Source of the DNA: Hsuehochloa calcarea
Lineage: Eukaryota > Streptophyta > Magnoliopsida > Poales > Poaceae
Reading direction: 5' to 3'
Length of the DNA stretch: 64,000 bases
Assembly (NCBI GenBank): GCA_036346395.1
Contig: CM070594.1
Span: forward strand, 26,259,385-26,323,384
The notes below the pieces were generated by a model. That model was not told the DNA's origin. It ran no database searches and saw only the letters and a program-made list of their open reading frames with translations. The translations under genes and the position numbers were made by a program. Position 1 is the stretch's first letter, and every line of letters begins with the position of its first letter. Below, piece by piece: positions 46,181-59,083 of the stretch.

Positions 46181-48488
46181 CACTTAGTCAAGTTTAGTTT
46201 TGCAACTCAAAATGATAACACTAACCCATTGCTTGGTTAAGCAGAGTATTCATATAAAACCAACCCACGTTGGTACTAAAATGATACCAACTAATAACTA
46301 ACCAAGCTAAGGTGACAAAAGATTAGGATAATACAATGAGCAAGGTGGACATAGTCAAATAGGTGTATAGCAAATCCCAAAGCATTTAAAGAATAAATAA
46401 TTGAAGTAACATGCAATAGTTTGAATCAAAATAATTTTTGAAAACGGGGTTCAACATGGTTACAGTTACAACTTTCCTTAAAATAATTTTTAGTACTGGT
46501 CTTGAGCTTGATCAACTCCTCCTTCCTCGAAAGCTCCCGAAGTATCAACGTCTACTCGTAAACGCAAGTGAAAACCCAAATAAATACAAAATAGAGTCAT
46601 AAATAAACACTAAAAATTAAATAAAAATCACAGAAGGTAGGGTTTGAATTTAGACAATTTAGACATTTGAATGAGCTCAATTGGAGTTCGTATGAGGAAG
46701 AACGGGCTCTCAAAAGATTTAAATTTAAGAAAAGAGAAAGAAAAATACTATTTTGAATTTTCGAATTTTCTTTATAAAGAAAATTTTGAAATATTGCATC
46801 AACATAACGTCAAGCAGTGAATTTCAGAGGACCGTAAAGGCGACTAGGGGTGAATAGGCGCTTTCAAATTCTCGCCTTAATCAAATTCAACACGAACTTT
46901 ACTCCTTTAACTATGAAAGCTAAGAAGATCAGTAAGCGCACAGAGGAAGCCTTGTGCTGAATTCGATAACCCCGTTAACCACACGACACAAATGTGGAGA
47001 AATGATCTCAGAGGATCGGCTCAGTATCTTGGCGGTCGAGCCGGCCGAGACTAGCGGTCGGACCGACGGCTGATGAGCTGGCCGGACTGTTACCAATCGC
47101 GGTCGGACCGTTGAAATCGGTCCGACCGCCACTATCGGCGGTTCGAAAGGCGGCGGTCGGATCGCGTTACTAAACCTGTCGACCGATTTAGTCCAGTACC
47201 AAAATGCACAACCCAAATCCAAAACAAAATTTGGTCCAACTTTTGATTCGACCAATGAAACTTGACCAAATTTGGAGCACACCTCCCTAAGGATATTAGA
47301 GACCTATTTCTAGCGACGATCCTTCAGATCTATTCACTTAGTCAAGTTTAGTTTTGCAACTCAAAATGATAACACTAACCCATTGCTTGGTTAAGCAGAG
47401 TATTCATATAAAACCAACCCACGTTGGTACTAAAATGATACCAACTAATAACTAACCAAGCTAAGGTGACAAAAGATTAGGATAATACAATGAGCAAGGT
47501 GGACATAGTCAAATAGGTGTATAGCAAATCCCAAAGCATTTAAAGAATAAATAATTGAAGTAACATGCAATAGTTTGAATCAAAATAATTTTTGAAAACG
47601 GGGTTCAACATGGTTACAGTTACAACTTTCCTTAAAATAATTTTTAGTACTGGTCTTGAGCTTGATCAACTCCTCCTTCCTCGAAAGCTCCCGAAGTATC
47701 AACGTCTACTCGTAAACGCAAGTGAAAACCCAAATAAATACAAAATAGAGTCATAAATAAACACTAAAAATTAAATAAAAATCACAGGAAGGTAGGGTTT
47801 GAATTTAGACGAATTTAGACATTTGAATGAGCTCAATTGGAGTTCGTATGAGGAAGAACGGGCTCTCAAAAGATTTAAATTTAAGAAAAAGAGAAAGAAA
47901 AATACTATTTTGAATTTTCAGAATTTTCTTTATAAAGAAAATTCTGAAATATTGCATCAACATAACGTCAGCAGTGAATTTCTGTAGGACCGTAAAGGCG
48001 ACTAGGGGGGGTGAATAGGCGCTTTCTCAAATTTCTCGCCTTAATCAAATTCAACACGAACTTTACTCCTTTAACTATGAAAGCTAAGAAGATCAGTAAG
48101 CGCACAGAGGAAGCCTTGTGCTGAATTCGATAACCCCGTTAACCACACGACACAAATGTGGAGAAATGATCTCAGAGGATCGGCTCGAGAATCGCGCGGT
48201 CGACCGGCCGAGACTAGCGGCCGGACCGACGGTTGACGAGCGGTCGGATCGCTATTAATCGGGCGGTCGGACCGTTGGAAATCGGTCCGACCTGCCACTA
48301 TCGGGCGGTCTGAAGGCGGGCGGTCGGACCGCCGTTACTAAACCGGTCAGACCGATTTAGTCCAGTACCAAAATGCACAACCCAAATCCAAAACAAAATT
48401 TGGTCCAACTTTTGATTCGACCAATGAAACTTGACCAAATTTGGAGCACACCTCCCTAAGGATATTAGAGACCTATTTCTAGCGACGA
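46181..48488. repeat. 1154-bp tandem duplication across the element B border
   Basis: 46181-47334 and 47335-48488 are the same sequence. Each copy holds about 640 bp of AT-rich flank, the ATTTC target site and the first 500 bp of element B's 3' LTR. The first copy then restarts at CACTTAGTCAAGTTT after a shared TATT. The AT-rich flanks are nearly identical. The GC-rich LTR parts differ by many short indels, with more bases missing in the first copy. Confidence 0.92.
46826..47334 (-). repeat. Truncated extra copy of element B LTR end
   Basis: About 500 bp of LTR follow the ATTTC target site, starting AGAGGACCGTAAAGG where the intact copy has TGTAGGACCGTAAAGG. It ends abruptly at the duplication junction. 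Confidence 0.85.
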
Positions 48489-49878
48489 TCCTTCAGATCC
48501 ACTTTGTAGAATCGATCTCTCAAGGTTTTACCAAAGAAGTGCACAAACCCTAGAAATACGAAAATCTTTGATTCAAGACTTGCTTGTGGGGGTTGATGAT
48601 CTAGATGATTCTAGGAGTATTCTCACACATCAAAGCAAGATAAAATAGGTCATGAGACCAAGCATAAACCCTTGAATCAAGGAAGCACCAAAATCATCCA
48701 AAAGAGAGAAGAACACAAAGGAGACAAATGATCTTTCAAGCAAGCATCACAAGATTGATTAATCTCACTAGATGCTTACAAAGCCACTCCAACAAGGAGG
48801 ACAAGAGCTCAACAAAGAGCACACACACACCCTTCCTCTCCTCTCCTCTCTTCTCCAAACCCTAACCCTAGAAAAAGACTTGGAGAGTCCAAATGAATGC
48901 TTAGAGTGCTTGGGGGGTTTTTCCTCTCCCCCCTTTCTATTTATAGGAGAGGACTAGGGTTTCACATTTGGGACCCACACACACATGGGACCCACTCACA
49001 TACATCTGTTGAAGCAATCGCCTGCTTCACCACGTGTAGGTTGATCGTGGCGCTCATCACGCCGCCAAGTCCCTCCCGTCCAATCCCATCGAACCTCCCA
49101 GGACTTGCACCGACTTCCGCGACCGCCGATCCAACCACCAGACCGAACTACCTGCTCGATCCATCTTGTCCATTCGCACCATGCTTGAGTCACACGACCA
49201 CCCGACATCCTTGATCGCTCGACCTCGCTCTCCAAGCGTAGTCCCGATCCACCTCACCGCTGACGCCATTGACTCGCAAGCCACCGCACAAAGAATAGAC
49301 AAACAAATCGTCTCCGGGAATAAGTTCTTCACAACTTGACCCACGTTAGTTCCACAATGCAATATGCAACAATAAGGCATTGAAGTTCACACAATAAACA
49401 CAACCAAATCACATCAATGCCAAAATGGCTAACCTTCAGTGATCGGCGGTCCGATCATTCACATGGTCGGTCCGACCGATTTCAGCCGATCGGACCGATT
49501 CCATAACGGCGGTCGGACCACCAAAAGACTTAGCCAAAATTCCAACTCGAAAATCCAAACCTTCGAATTTTCAAATGAATAGAACTTTTGACCGGGAGCT
49601 CCAAAATTATGTGACCACATCCGTGAGACTCCCTCACTTGCCTACACAACCTATTTTTGGCCTAGCCCTAAATTCCATCAACACCATTTGGCGGTCGGAC
49701 CGCCAAGATTGCCGGTCCGACCATTCCATCGCCGGTCGGACCGCGACTGGCCGGTTCGACCGCCATGACTGACAAAGATCGGAGCAACCCCGAAAACGCG
49801 AGATTTTGCAAACCAACAAAGCCATTGCCAATTGACTCATCATTCTAAGATCGTGCACATATCCTCACGATATCCACA
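47983..49878 (-). repeat. Element B 3' LTR
   Basis: Minus strand TGTGGATATCG...CGGTCCTACA. TATA box CTATAAATAG at 48937-48946. GGTCGGACCG-type motifs lie at 48190-48350 and 49440-49770. Confidence 0.93.
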
Positions 49879-51271
49879 TTCTCCCCCTTGATGAACACAT
49901 TGGCAATTTCCCAGAAAATGTAGTTTTTCGGTTTGAAAAGTAAAAAATCGCAGTTTTCGCATAAAGGCACAACTTGGTCCAAAAGCAAGAAAAAGCCTAG
50001 GAACCGACCAAGCTGGCTTCAGAATAGTATAAGCAAGTGAGATAAGGCAATGAAAGCACAACAGGATTCAAATTCCAGAAAGTAGCCAAAAATCTCACTA
50101 AGGTCCATATGAAAGACAAAAGTACTCTTTGACCTTTGATCATTGTGAGTCTTCTTCACATGCAAATATAATCAGAAAAAGGCAATAAAACCCAGAGACT
50201 CAACTCACTATGATCACATATTTTCAAAAGGTTCATTTTTTTATATGAGAGTTCTTTTATATGAAACCTTATGTATGAAACCAAAAGCTCCAAAACAACA
50301 TTTTTTCTTCACAATCTTTCTCCCCCTTTGACAATGAATTCATCAAGATGTATGGGAAAAGAAAGAGTATGAAGGAATGACTTTATTTTTGAACTTTAGT
50401 AAAAAGGAGCCATGACCATTATACATGTAGACAGTACAAGTATTATACCAAGCCATATAAAGAGTAGAAGCTATATTCAATCATGGCAAAACATGTACTG
50501 CAAAGCTAAAACCAAAATAGCAGAAATCTGAGATTAAAAGAATTAATACCATGAAAAGTTGCTCAATATCATAGTTTCACTAAAAGCAACTAAAAATGAG
50601 TCAAGCCATGTCTATAAGTAAAAGGAGTCTCAAAACTGGAACTGAGGCATTTTGAGCATTAAGAGTTCAAATTAGAAGCAATATTCAAGCACTTAGCATT
50701 TTGAGCATTTTCCTAAAAAGGATTTTTTTCAATGTGCTAGATCTCAAGCCTTGCCGCGACCATCTCAAGCGAGAAGCTTAAAAGAGTGGTCTAGGTCATC
50801 CAAAACTCCCCCTGAGTTCATGCCTAGTGCAATGGCAAGCCGTCTCATGAGAAAGGATTGGTGAGATTAGTTTTTTCGCACAGAAAATCTCATTTTTCAT
50901 TTGCTTGACTTAAAAAGTTAAAAAGCTCATTTTTCATCCCAAAAAAAAAATTTAAGACTCCATTTAGCCTATATGACATGGCATGAATCATAAGAGGATC
51001 ACTAGAGCAAAACTAGTTACAAGATCCAACAAGACATGATTTGATTCAATTTGCTCACAGATATAAAGCTAGCAGAGCAAAAGCCGAGCTAAACAAGAAG
51101 AGCCATAAAAGAAGTCTAGAAGACTATCACTTGATATGACAAGGTATAGAGTATGAAATCAAGCCATACAAGGATAATAATCAAAGCTCCACAAGTTTTA
51201 TTAAACAATGCAAGACAATTGAAATGAAAAATGCATTATGATACAATGAATGCAAAAAGAGCAAATTCCCT
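49879..51271 (-). other. Element B 3' non-coding tail
   Basis: No coding sequence. It has the LTR-adjacent polypurine tract (49879-49895) and an inner tract, TTGTCAAAGGGGGAGAAAG on the minus strand, at about 50318-50336. Confidence 0.65.
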
Positions 51272-54200
51272 TCAAAACAGCCCAATAGGACTAATAACCC
51301 CTAACTCTCCCCGAAAAGTAGCAAAACGAGAAAAATCAAGAGCTTTAGTGAAAATATCTGCAAGCTGTTGCTCTGACTCTACAAAGTGAAGCACAACATC
51401 ACCCTTCTCAACATGGTCTCTAAGAAAATGAAATCGAATATCAAGGTGTTTAGTCCTGGAATGTTGCACTGGGTTTTTGGCAATATTAATTGCAGAAGTG
51501 TTATCACAGAAAAGAGGAACACTTCTCAAGGATAACCCATAGTTTCGCAGCGTGGATAAAATCCAAAGAACTCGAGAGCAACCACCGTCGCACTACATAC
51601 TCGGCCTTAGTCGTGGATCAGCAATCAAGACTGCTTTTCTAGAAGACCAGGAAACAAGAGATGTGCCCAAGAAATGACAAGTGCCAGAAGTACTCTTCCT
51701 ATCCACTCTACACCCCGCAAAGTCAGCATCAGAAAATGCTCGAATTGAGAGAGCAGAAGAAGAAGAATACCAGAGTCCAAAGTCAAGAGTATCTTGAAGG
51801 TACCTGAAGATGCGACGTACTGCTTGACGATGAGAAGCACGAGGGGAAGCCTGAAAGCGAGCGCACAAACATACGGCAAATTGTATGTCCGGCCTCGACG
51901 CTGTAAGATAGAGGAGGAGCCAATCATACTGCGGTACTCCTTCTGGTCCACGGGCTCTCCATCCTCATCAGGGTCCAGCACGGTGGTTGTAGCAATGGGA
52001 GTAGACATTGGCCTACTACTTCCCATATTGAAGCGCCGAAGAAGGTCCTTTGTATACTTACTCTGGTGAACGAAGGTGCCTTCTTTCAGTTGCTTGATTT
52101 GTAGACCAAGGAAGAATGTCAACTCCCCATCATGCTCATCTCGAACTCACTGCTCATAGAATCTGAAAATCTGGACACCAAAGCATGAGAAGAACCACCG
52201 AATATAATATCATCCACATAAATCTGAACCAACAAGAAATCACTGCCATGCCTGAGAGTGAACAAGGTTTTATCAACCATTCCTATTTTGAAATCATTTT
52301 CAAGCAAGAAACTCTTAAGCCTGTCATACCAAGCTCTAGGAGCTTGCTTCAATCCATACAGGGCTTTTGAGAGTTTAAAAACATGGTTTGGGAATTTAAG
52401 ATTTTCAAAACCAGGAGGTTGCTTGACAAAGACCTCTTCTTCTATGAAACCATTCAAGAAAGCACTTTTAACATCCATTTAGAAAAGCTTGAAACCCTTG
52501 GATGTTGCAAATGCTAAAAGAATGCGAATGACTTCTAATCTAGCTACTGGAGCAAAGGTCTCTTCAAAGTCTAAGCCTTCTACCTGGGAATAACCTTGAG
52601 CTACGAGTCTAGCCTTATTGCGAACAACCAACCCATCCCCACTTTGCTTATTTTTAAAAATCCATTTTGTTCCAATAACATGAGAATCAGAAGGACGCTC
52701 AACTAAAGTCCAGACTTTGTTTCTTTCAAAATTTTCAAGCTCTTCATGCATGGCATTGACCTAAGAGGCATCAGATAAAGCATGGGTGATATATCGGGGT
52801 TCAAAAGAAGCGACAAAAGCAGAATGTGCATGAGAATCAGGAGAAATAAACCTGGAGCGAGTGACTCGCTCTTGAAGATCCCCGATCATCTGCTCAGGTG
52901 GATGTTGTCGCTGAATGTGAAGAGGTGCTCCTGGTGCAGAAGTGGCCTCTACCTCACGAGTTGTGGAGGTAGGAACAGAGCCACTCACGTCGTCGGTGAA
53001 GATAGGAGGAGGTCGCCAGTTGAACCTGGAGTAGTAGTAGCAGGCTCTCCACCCCTCTCAGAAGTAACTGAAGGATGGATCGGGTCCTCATCCTCGAGTC
53101 ATCATCGACGAAGATGCTTCCTTGAATTTCGTGAACACTGTGTACCAAGCATCGGTCTAGTACTGTGACTAGCCTCATCAAAAGTGACTTCAAGTCTCAA
53201 CAATTTTGTTAGTGTCAACATTACACGATAGCCACGAGAATGAGCAGGATATCCAAGAAATATGCCATCGAAACATCTAGACTCAAATTTATCAAGGTTG
53301 CCATGTTTAAGAATGAAGCACTTGCAACCAAAAATCTTAAAATGAGAGACTTTGGGAGAATGACCAAATCTAAGCTCATAAGAGGTCTTCCCAACCACAG
53401 ATCTCAAGAAAACCCTATTGGAGATATAACAAGCAAGAGAGATCGCCTCATTAAAATCTCCTAGGAGTAGAATGCTCATCTAACATGGTCCGAGCCATCT
53501 CTACAAGGGTCCTGTTCTTCCTTTCTACAACACCATTCTGCTGGGGAACTCTAGGAGAAGAAAACCGATGCTCAATTCCCTATCGGTCTGGAAGGTAGAA
53601 AAAGAAGAATTCTTGAATTCTGTCCCATTATCACTCCTAATGGCTCTCAAAGCTCCAGGAAATATCAACAGCAAGTCTAAGGACCAAATCTCTAAAGAAT
53701 CCAAAGCTTCGTCCTTAGAAGCGAGAAAATACACCCATGAATACCTGGAGAAATCATCCACAACCACCAGCACATAGCATTTCCCACCATCTGACTGAAC
53801 TCTAGAAGGACCAACTGTGTCTAAGTGAAGAAGCTGTCCTGCTCCATCAGTCATCACCAAGGTAAGAGGTGGGTGGGAAGCAGACACCATCTTACCATGT
53901 CGACAGGGCGAGCACACAAGATCTCTAACCGCCTTCAGCCTAGGCAAACCTCTAATCAAATCCTTACAACTGACTCTAGTCAAGTGGTCAAAGCCTATAT
54001 GCCCAAGTCTACGATGCCACAAGACAAGATCATGAGAATTAGAGGCTACAAGACACCTAGGACTGGAAGCTGAAGAAATACTGAAATTTACACAAAAGAT
54101 CTTCTCAAATCTGGAGATCTCAAAAACAAGCTCACCCGAGGAATCTAGAACTCTACACTCACCACTTTTAAACCTCACTTCTAGACCCTCATCAAGCAGC

Positions 54201-54440
54201 TGAGAAACAGATAGAAGATTATACCTCAGCTTACTTACCAGAGCGACGTCTTTAAGCATGAACTTGTTGTTGACGCGCACAGTGCCCTTTGCAGTCACGG
54301 TCCCGGTAGAAGCATCCTCAAAAGTAATCAATTCGTTGCCAGATGCACGTGTGAGGGAGGAGAACCATCGAGAATCTCCGGTCATATGTCGAGAACACCC
54401 GGAGTCAACAAGCCACATGTCCTCCTTCCTCGCACGACGG
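51272..54440 (-). pseudogene. Element B pol remnant (protease to RNase H)
   Basis: A 297-codon frame (54418-53525) holds protease LVDSGCSRHMTGDSRWFSSL, FMLKDVALVSKLRYNLLSVS, WHRRLGHIGFDHLTRV with CSPCRHGK, and the integrase core (LLHLDTVGPSRV; RSDNGTEFKNSSF). After a frameshift come the integrase C-terminus (CYISNRVFLR; DGIFLGYPAHSRGYRV) and the linker. RT follows at 52751-52119 (MHEELENFERNKVWTLVE, MDVKSAFLNGF, VQIYVDDIIFGGSSHA), then RNase H (AFSDADFAGCRVDRKSTSGT; PLFCDNTSAINIAKNP). Active-site residues I can see are intact. Stops and frameshifts separate the blocks; for example, a TAG precedes MDVKSAFLNG. Confidence 0.9.
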
Positions 54441-57145
54441 ACCTAAAAAGCACAATCAGAAAACATACGTGCCTCAGTACTGGGGGTAGTGATAAATGAT
54501 CTAGGAATCCAAAGATCGAGAAGCACGATGCTCGGGAACAAAGAAGAGAAACAAAGAGAAACATGATCAGAATAAAATCATAAGGATGCACATGAGAACC
54601 ACCTAGACCTCTCCGAAACGATCTACTAAAAGATCGATACTCCCCCTGTCTAGGTGCTACCCGTGGTCTCTTCTCATGATATCCTAAACCAACATGCTGC
54701 CTAGACCCACCAAAAGAGTCTACAAAGTTCTCTACAAATTTAGGCCTATATGTGGTACGATAAACAGGCTGCCTAGTTCTAGAGACTACAGCTGGAGAAG
54801 GAACTCCTCTAATGGATCTCAAGGTGCTCATCCTCTCTTTTCTCTCAAGTTTTGCTCTCCGAAAGCAGAACTCAACATTGTGGCCTTCTTTCTTGTAGAA
54901 GGTGCAATGATACTTGACCTTTTGAGGGGTCTGTACTGAAGGAGTAAAAACACCTTTCTTGCCAGAGAGAGTTTGAGCAAAACCTGCGGATTTGAAAACG
55001 ACCTTGGAAGGCTTAGGAGGTTCTAGCTCAAATAGACCATTTTTCACAACTCTAGCAATCCTAGGTGGGTGTTTCTTGAAATACTCTAGGGGATTGAAAC
55101 CTAGGCCACTATTTTTCACGCTCACCTTGGATTGATCAAGAATCATGTTGAGTTTCTTTTTTCCACTCGAAAACTTCTCAAGAGTCACCTTGAGGTAATC
55201 ATTCTCTTTAATTAGACCCTCACATATAGTGCACTTTCTAGACTTGATTACCTCATCACGTTTACTCTTAAGAAGAGCCACTTCCACTTTGAAGGCCTCA
55301 CAAGACACACAATAAGATTCCTTAATCCTAGTCAACTGCTCCTTAAATTTAACTCTAAATGCCTCTTGAATCTGACCAATCATAGTTTCAACTTCAGCAT
55401 TTAAAACACAAGAGTTAGAATCAATGACTTTCTTAGAAGCAGTAAGAGACATGGATTTTTCAATTTTAGCTTTTTCTTCAAGAGTCTTGTTTAAAGCTTC
55501 AATCTCAATTGTAAGCTTGGGACAATTTTCACAAGAGGCAGCTCTAGAGTAAACAACCATTTCAGTCATCTCTTGCATCTTAATCCTATTATTCTTACAA
55601 TGAGAGCATGTGTGACTAGCATCAAATTTTTGTAATTCTTTCAAGGAGCTATCCAATTTTAATTCAAGTAAAGCACAGTTAGAGCAAGTTAAAGGAATAG
55701 CTTCCATGGCAGTCACATCAAGAGAAATGGCATCTAAGCAAACAGAACTAGACTTGAGAGATTCTAGTTCATCAAGAGCATCTTTTAATTGATTAGCAAC
55801 AGAGGAATGAGCAGATTTCAAGCTTGTCAGTTCTTTAAGCAAGCTAGTGCAGGAATCACAAATATCATCAGGATTAATAGATTTAAGCCTAACAACTTCT
55901 TGGTTCAAATTATCAATCATAATGTCCTGCTTCTTAATCATTTTTACTTGCTTATGCAATTTTTGTTCAGCAAGCACCAAAGCCCTTTTCATGTCAGCAA
56001 TTGAAGGGCATACCTCATCAGGATCACTAAAAGGATCCTCGTTGTTGGAGGAGTCGCTGTCGTGGCTGTTCTTGGCCATGAAACACATGCCCGTGAAATC
56101 ATGAGCCTTCTTCTTGCCACGGGAGTCACTCTCTTCGTCCTCCGTTTCCGAGTCCACATCGCTCATGTTCACATTTTCTAGAGCGGCAAGGACCCTACCA
56201 AAACTTCGATAGTTTGTCTTCTTGGGTTTTGCATCCCTCTCTTGGGGATGTCTTCGTTTCTCCTTCTCCTCCTTGCCCTTTAGCTTGGGGCACTTGGAAC
56301 GAATGTGGTTTGGCTCACCACACTCGAAGCATGTGATAGGTCCACTTCTCCTCCTATTTTTCACCTTGTTGTAAGCTCTCGTGAATTTGGTGGATAGGAG
56401 GGCTAAATCATCCTCGGGCAGTTTCTCAAGTTGCTCATCGCTCAAAGAGTGCAAAGCGGATAAGGAAAACCAGATGAGCTACAATCGAAAGACTCAGAAG
56501 AACAACCCTTGGATTTGTCAACCACTAATGCCATCGACTCTGTCTTGGGGAGACGCGAGATAAAATCAATCTCATGCGTCTTCAACCTCGAGTATAGCTT
56601 ATCCATGGTAAGCTCACTCATGACAGTGTTGTCATTGATGGAAGTGATCTTCATTCCCGCACCTTCATATCAAGAGCACCCAAAAGCGGCGTGCATTTTC
56701 GGACTCGAGAAAAGACCAGTCAACAAAGGAGATCATGAAGAATCTTAGAAAATCTTCCCACATACTGCCTAAAGACTCCCGTGCCTTTGCTCGATCTTAG
56801 AGTATACTTTCTTCACCGGTTCTGTCTCACCTCCTTGATCGCAGTGGACCCTCGTGATAATCACAAAGAGTCCGCGGATCTCATGAGCAGACCGCAAATG
56901 AGCAACACGCTCAAACTCAGATCGACTAAGTCCTTGGATCAAAAAATTCCGAGCCTTGCTGTTGGCATCCACATCTGGAGTGATCATATCGTCATCGGCT
57001 GGCACGACATAAGGGTTTTTTTACCTTAAGCCAAATAGCGTGCCCTTAAGCCTCGATATAAGCCTGCATACGAGCCTTCCAATATGCAAAGTCAACTCCA
57101 TCAAAAATATGTGGCTTGGTTGAGTACTTGTCAGTTGAGAAGAGC
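54382..57145 (-). pseudogene. Element B gag, mostly open (690-codon frame)
   Basis: The N-terminus is broken: the ATG expected before TDKYSTKPHIFDGVDFAY (57140) is missing, and stops follow. From 56454 a 690-codon frame stays open to 54382. It contains zinc knuckle 1 (CFECGEPNHIRSKCP, about residue 42) and a basic stretch. An acidic region with KKKAHDFTGMCF and a long coiled coil punctuated by C-x2-C pairs (CDSC, CSNC, CSHC, CENC, CVSC, CTIC) follow. Last are KKLNMILDQSKV, the second knuckle-like YHCTFYKKEGHNVEFCFRR, and an R-rich segment; a frameshift spoils the end. Elements A and S have the same plan. Confidence 0.88.
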
Positions 57146-57147
57146 TA

Positions 57148-57163
57148 ACCGGCTCTGATACCA
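57148..57163 (-). other. Element B primer binding site
   Basis: Minus-strand TGGTATCAGAGCCGG lies two bases inside the 5' LTR and is an exact match to the initiator Met-tRNA complement over 12 bases. Confidence 0.88.
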
Positions 57164-57165
57164 CT

Positions 57166-59078
57166 TGTAGGACCGTAAAGGCGACTAGGGGGGGTGAATA
57201 GACGCTTTCTCAAATTTCTCACCTTAATCAAATTCAACACGAACTTTACTCCTTTAGCTATGAAAGCTAAGAAGATCAGTAAGCGCACAGAGGAAGCCTT
57301 GTGCTGAATTCGATAACCCCGTTAACCACACGACACAAATGTGGAGAAATGATCTCAGAGGATCGGTCGAGTCTCGGCGGTCGACCGGCCGAGATCGGGC
57401 GGTCGGATCGACGGTTGACGAGCGGTCGGACCGGCTACCAACTGGTGGTCAGACCGTTGCAAATCGGTTCGACATGCCACTACCGGGCGGTCTGAAAGGC
57501 GGGCGATCGGACCGCCGTTACTAAACCGGTCAGACCGATTTAGTCCAGTACCAAACTGCACAACCCAAATCCAAAATGAAATTTGGTCCAACTTTTGATT
57601 CGACCAATGAAACTTGACCAAATTTGGAGCACACCTCTCTAAGGATATTAGAGACCTATTTCTAGCGACGATCCTTCAGATCCACTTCATAGAATCGATC
57701 TCTCAAGGTTTTACCAAAAAAGTGCACAAACCCTAGAAATACGAAAATCTTTGATTCAAGACTTGCTTGTGGGGGTTGATGATCTAGATGATTCTAGGAG
57801 TATTCCCACACATCAAAGCAAGACAAAATAGGTCAAGAGACCAAGCATAAACCCTTGAATCAAGGAAGCACCAAAATCATACAAAAGAGAGAAGAACACA
57901 AAGGAGACAAATGATCTTTCAAGCAAGCATCACAAGATTGATTGATCTCACTAGATGCTTACAAAGCCACTCCAACAAGGAGGACAAGAGCTCAACAAAG
58001 AGCACACACACACACCCTTCCTCTCCTCTCTTGTCTTCTCCAAACCCTAACCCTAGAAAAAGACTTGGAGAGTCCAAATGAATGCTTAGAGTGCTTGGGG
58101 GGTTTTTCCTCTCCCCCTTTCTATTTATAGGAGAGGACTAGGGTTTCACATTTGGGACCCACACACACATAGGACCCACTCACATACATCTGTTGAAGCA
58201 ATCGCCTGCTTCACCACGTGTAGGTTGATCAGCGGCTCTCATCACGTCACCAAGTCCCTCCCGTCCGAATCCCATCGGAACCTCCCAGGGACTTGCACCT
58301 ACTTCCGCACCGCCTGATCCAACAAGCTGCACCGAACTACCCGTTCGATCCATCTTGTCCATTATGCACCATGCTTGAGTCACACGACCTCACCCGGCAT
58401 CCTTGATCGTTCTGGACCTTAGCTCTCCAAGCGTAGTCCCGATCCACCTCACCGTTGACGTCATTGACCTGCAAGCCACCTGCACAGCAATAGACAAACA
58501 AATCGTCTCCGGGAACAAGTTCTTCACAACTTGACCCACATTATTTTCACAATGCAATATGCAACAATAAGGCATTGAAGTTCACACAATAAACACAACC
58601 AAATCACATCAATGCCAAAATGGCTAACCTTCAAGTGATCGGCGGTCTGACCGCCCCACACGGCCGGTCCGACCGATTTCAGGCCGGTCCGACCGATTCC
58701 ATAACGGCGGTCGGACCGCCCGAAAAGACTTAGCCAAAATTCCAACTCGAAAATCCGAAACCTTCTGGAATTTTCAAATGAATAGAACTTTTGACTGGGA
58801 GCTCCAAAATTATGTGACCACATCCAGAGACTCCCACTTGCCTATACAACCTATTTTTGGCCTAGCCCCAAATTCCATCAACACCATTTGGCGGTCGATC
58901 GGCCAAGATTGCCGGCCGACCATTCCATCGGCGGGCGGACCGGCGACTGGCCGGCTCGACCGCCAAAGACTGACAAAGACCGAGCAACCCCGAAAACGCG
59001 AAATTTTGCAAACCAATAAAGCCATTGCCAATTGACTCATCATTCTAAGATCGTGCACATATCCTCACGATATCCACA
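57166..59078 (-). repeat. Element B 5' LTR
   Basis: Same termini as the 3' copy, with the TATA box at 58121-58130 and motif clusters at 57362-57540 and 58640-58960. It differs from the 3' LTR by many short indels, mainly in the GC-rich parts. Confidence 0.93.
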
Positions 59079-59083
59079 ATTTC

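Larger units (their letters stand above)
47983..59078 (-). mobile_element. Element B: complete 11.1-kb SIRE-like copia
   Basis: LTRs at 57166-59078 (5') and 47983-49878 (3'), about 1.9 kb each, are flanked by the perfect duplication ATTTC (47978-47982 and 59079-59083). On the minus strand the order is primer binding site, gag, protease, integrase, RT, RNase H and a 1.4-kb tail, with the polypurine tract TCATCAAGGGGGAGAA directly before the 3' LTR. The proteins resemble element A most closely. It keeps the longest open pieces of any SIRE-like copy here (690 and 297 codons), but gag start, integrase and RT are all interrupted. Confidence 0.95.

Noticed and set aside
54382..56454. 690-codon open frame as a possible host protein
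   Set aside because: It lies between two LTRs with ATTTC target duplications and encodes zinc knuckles of copia Gag, so it belongs to element B.
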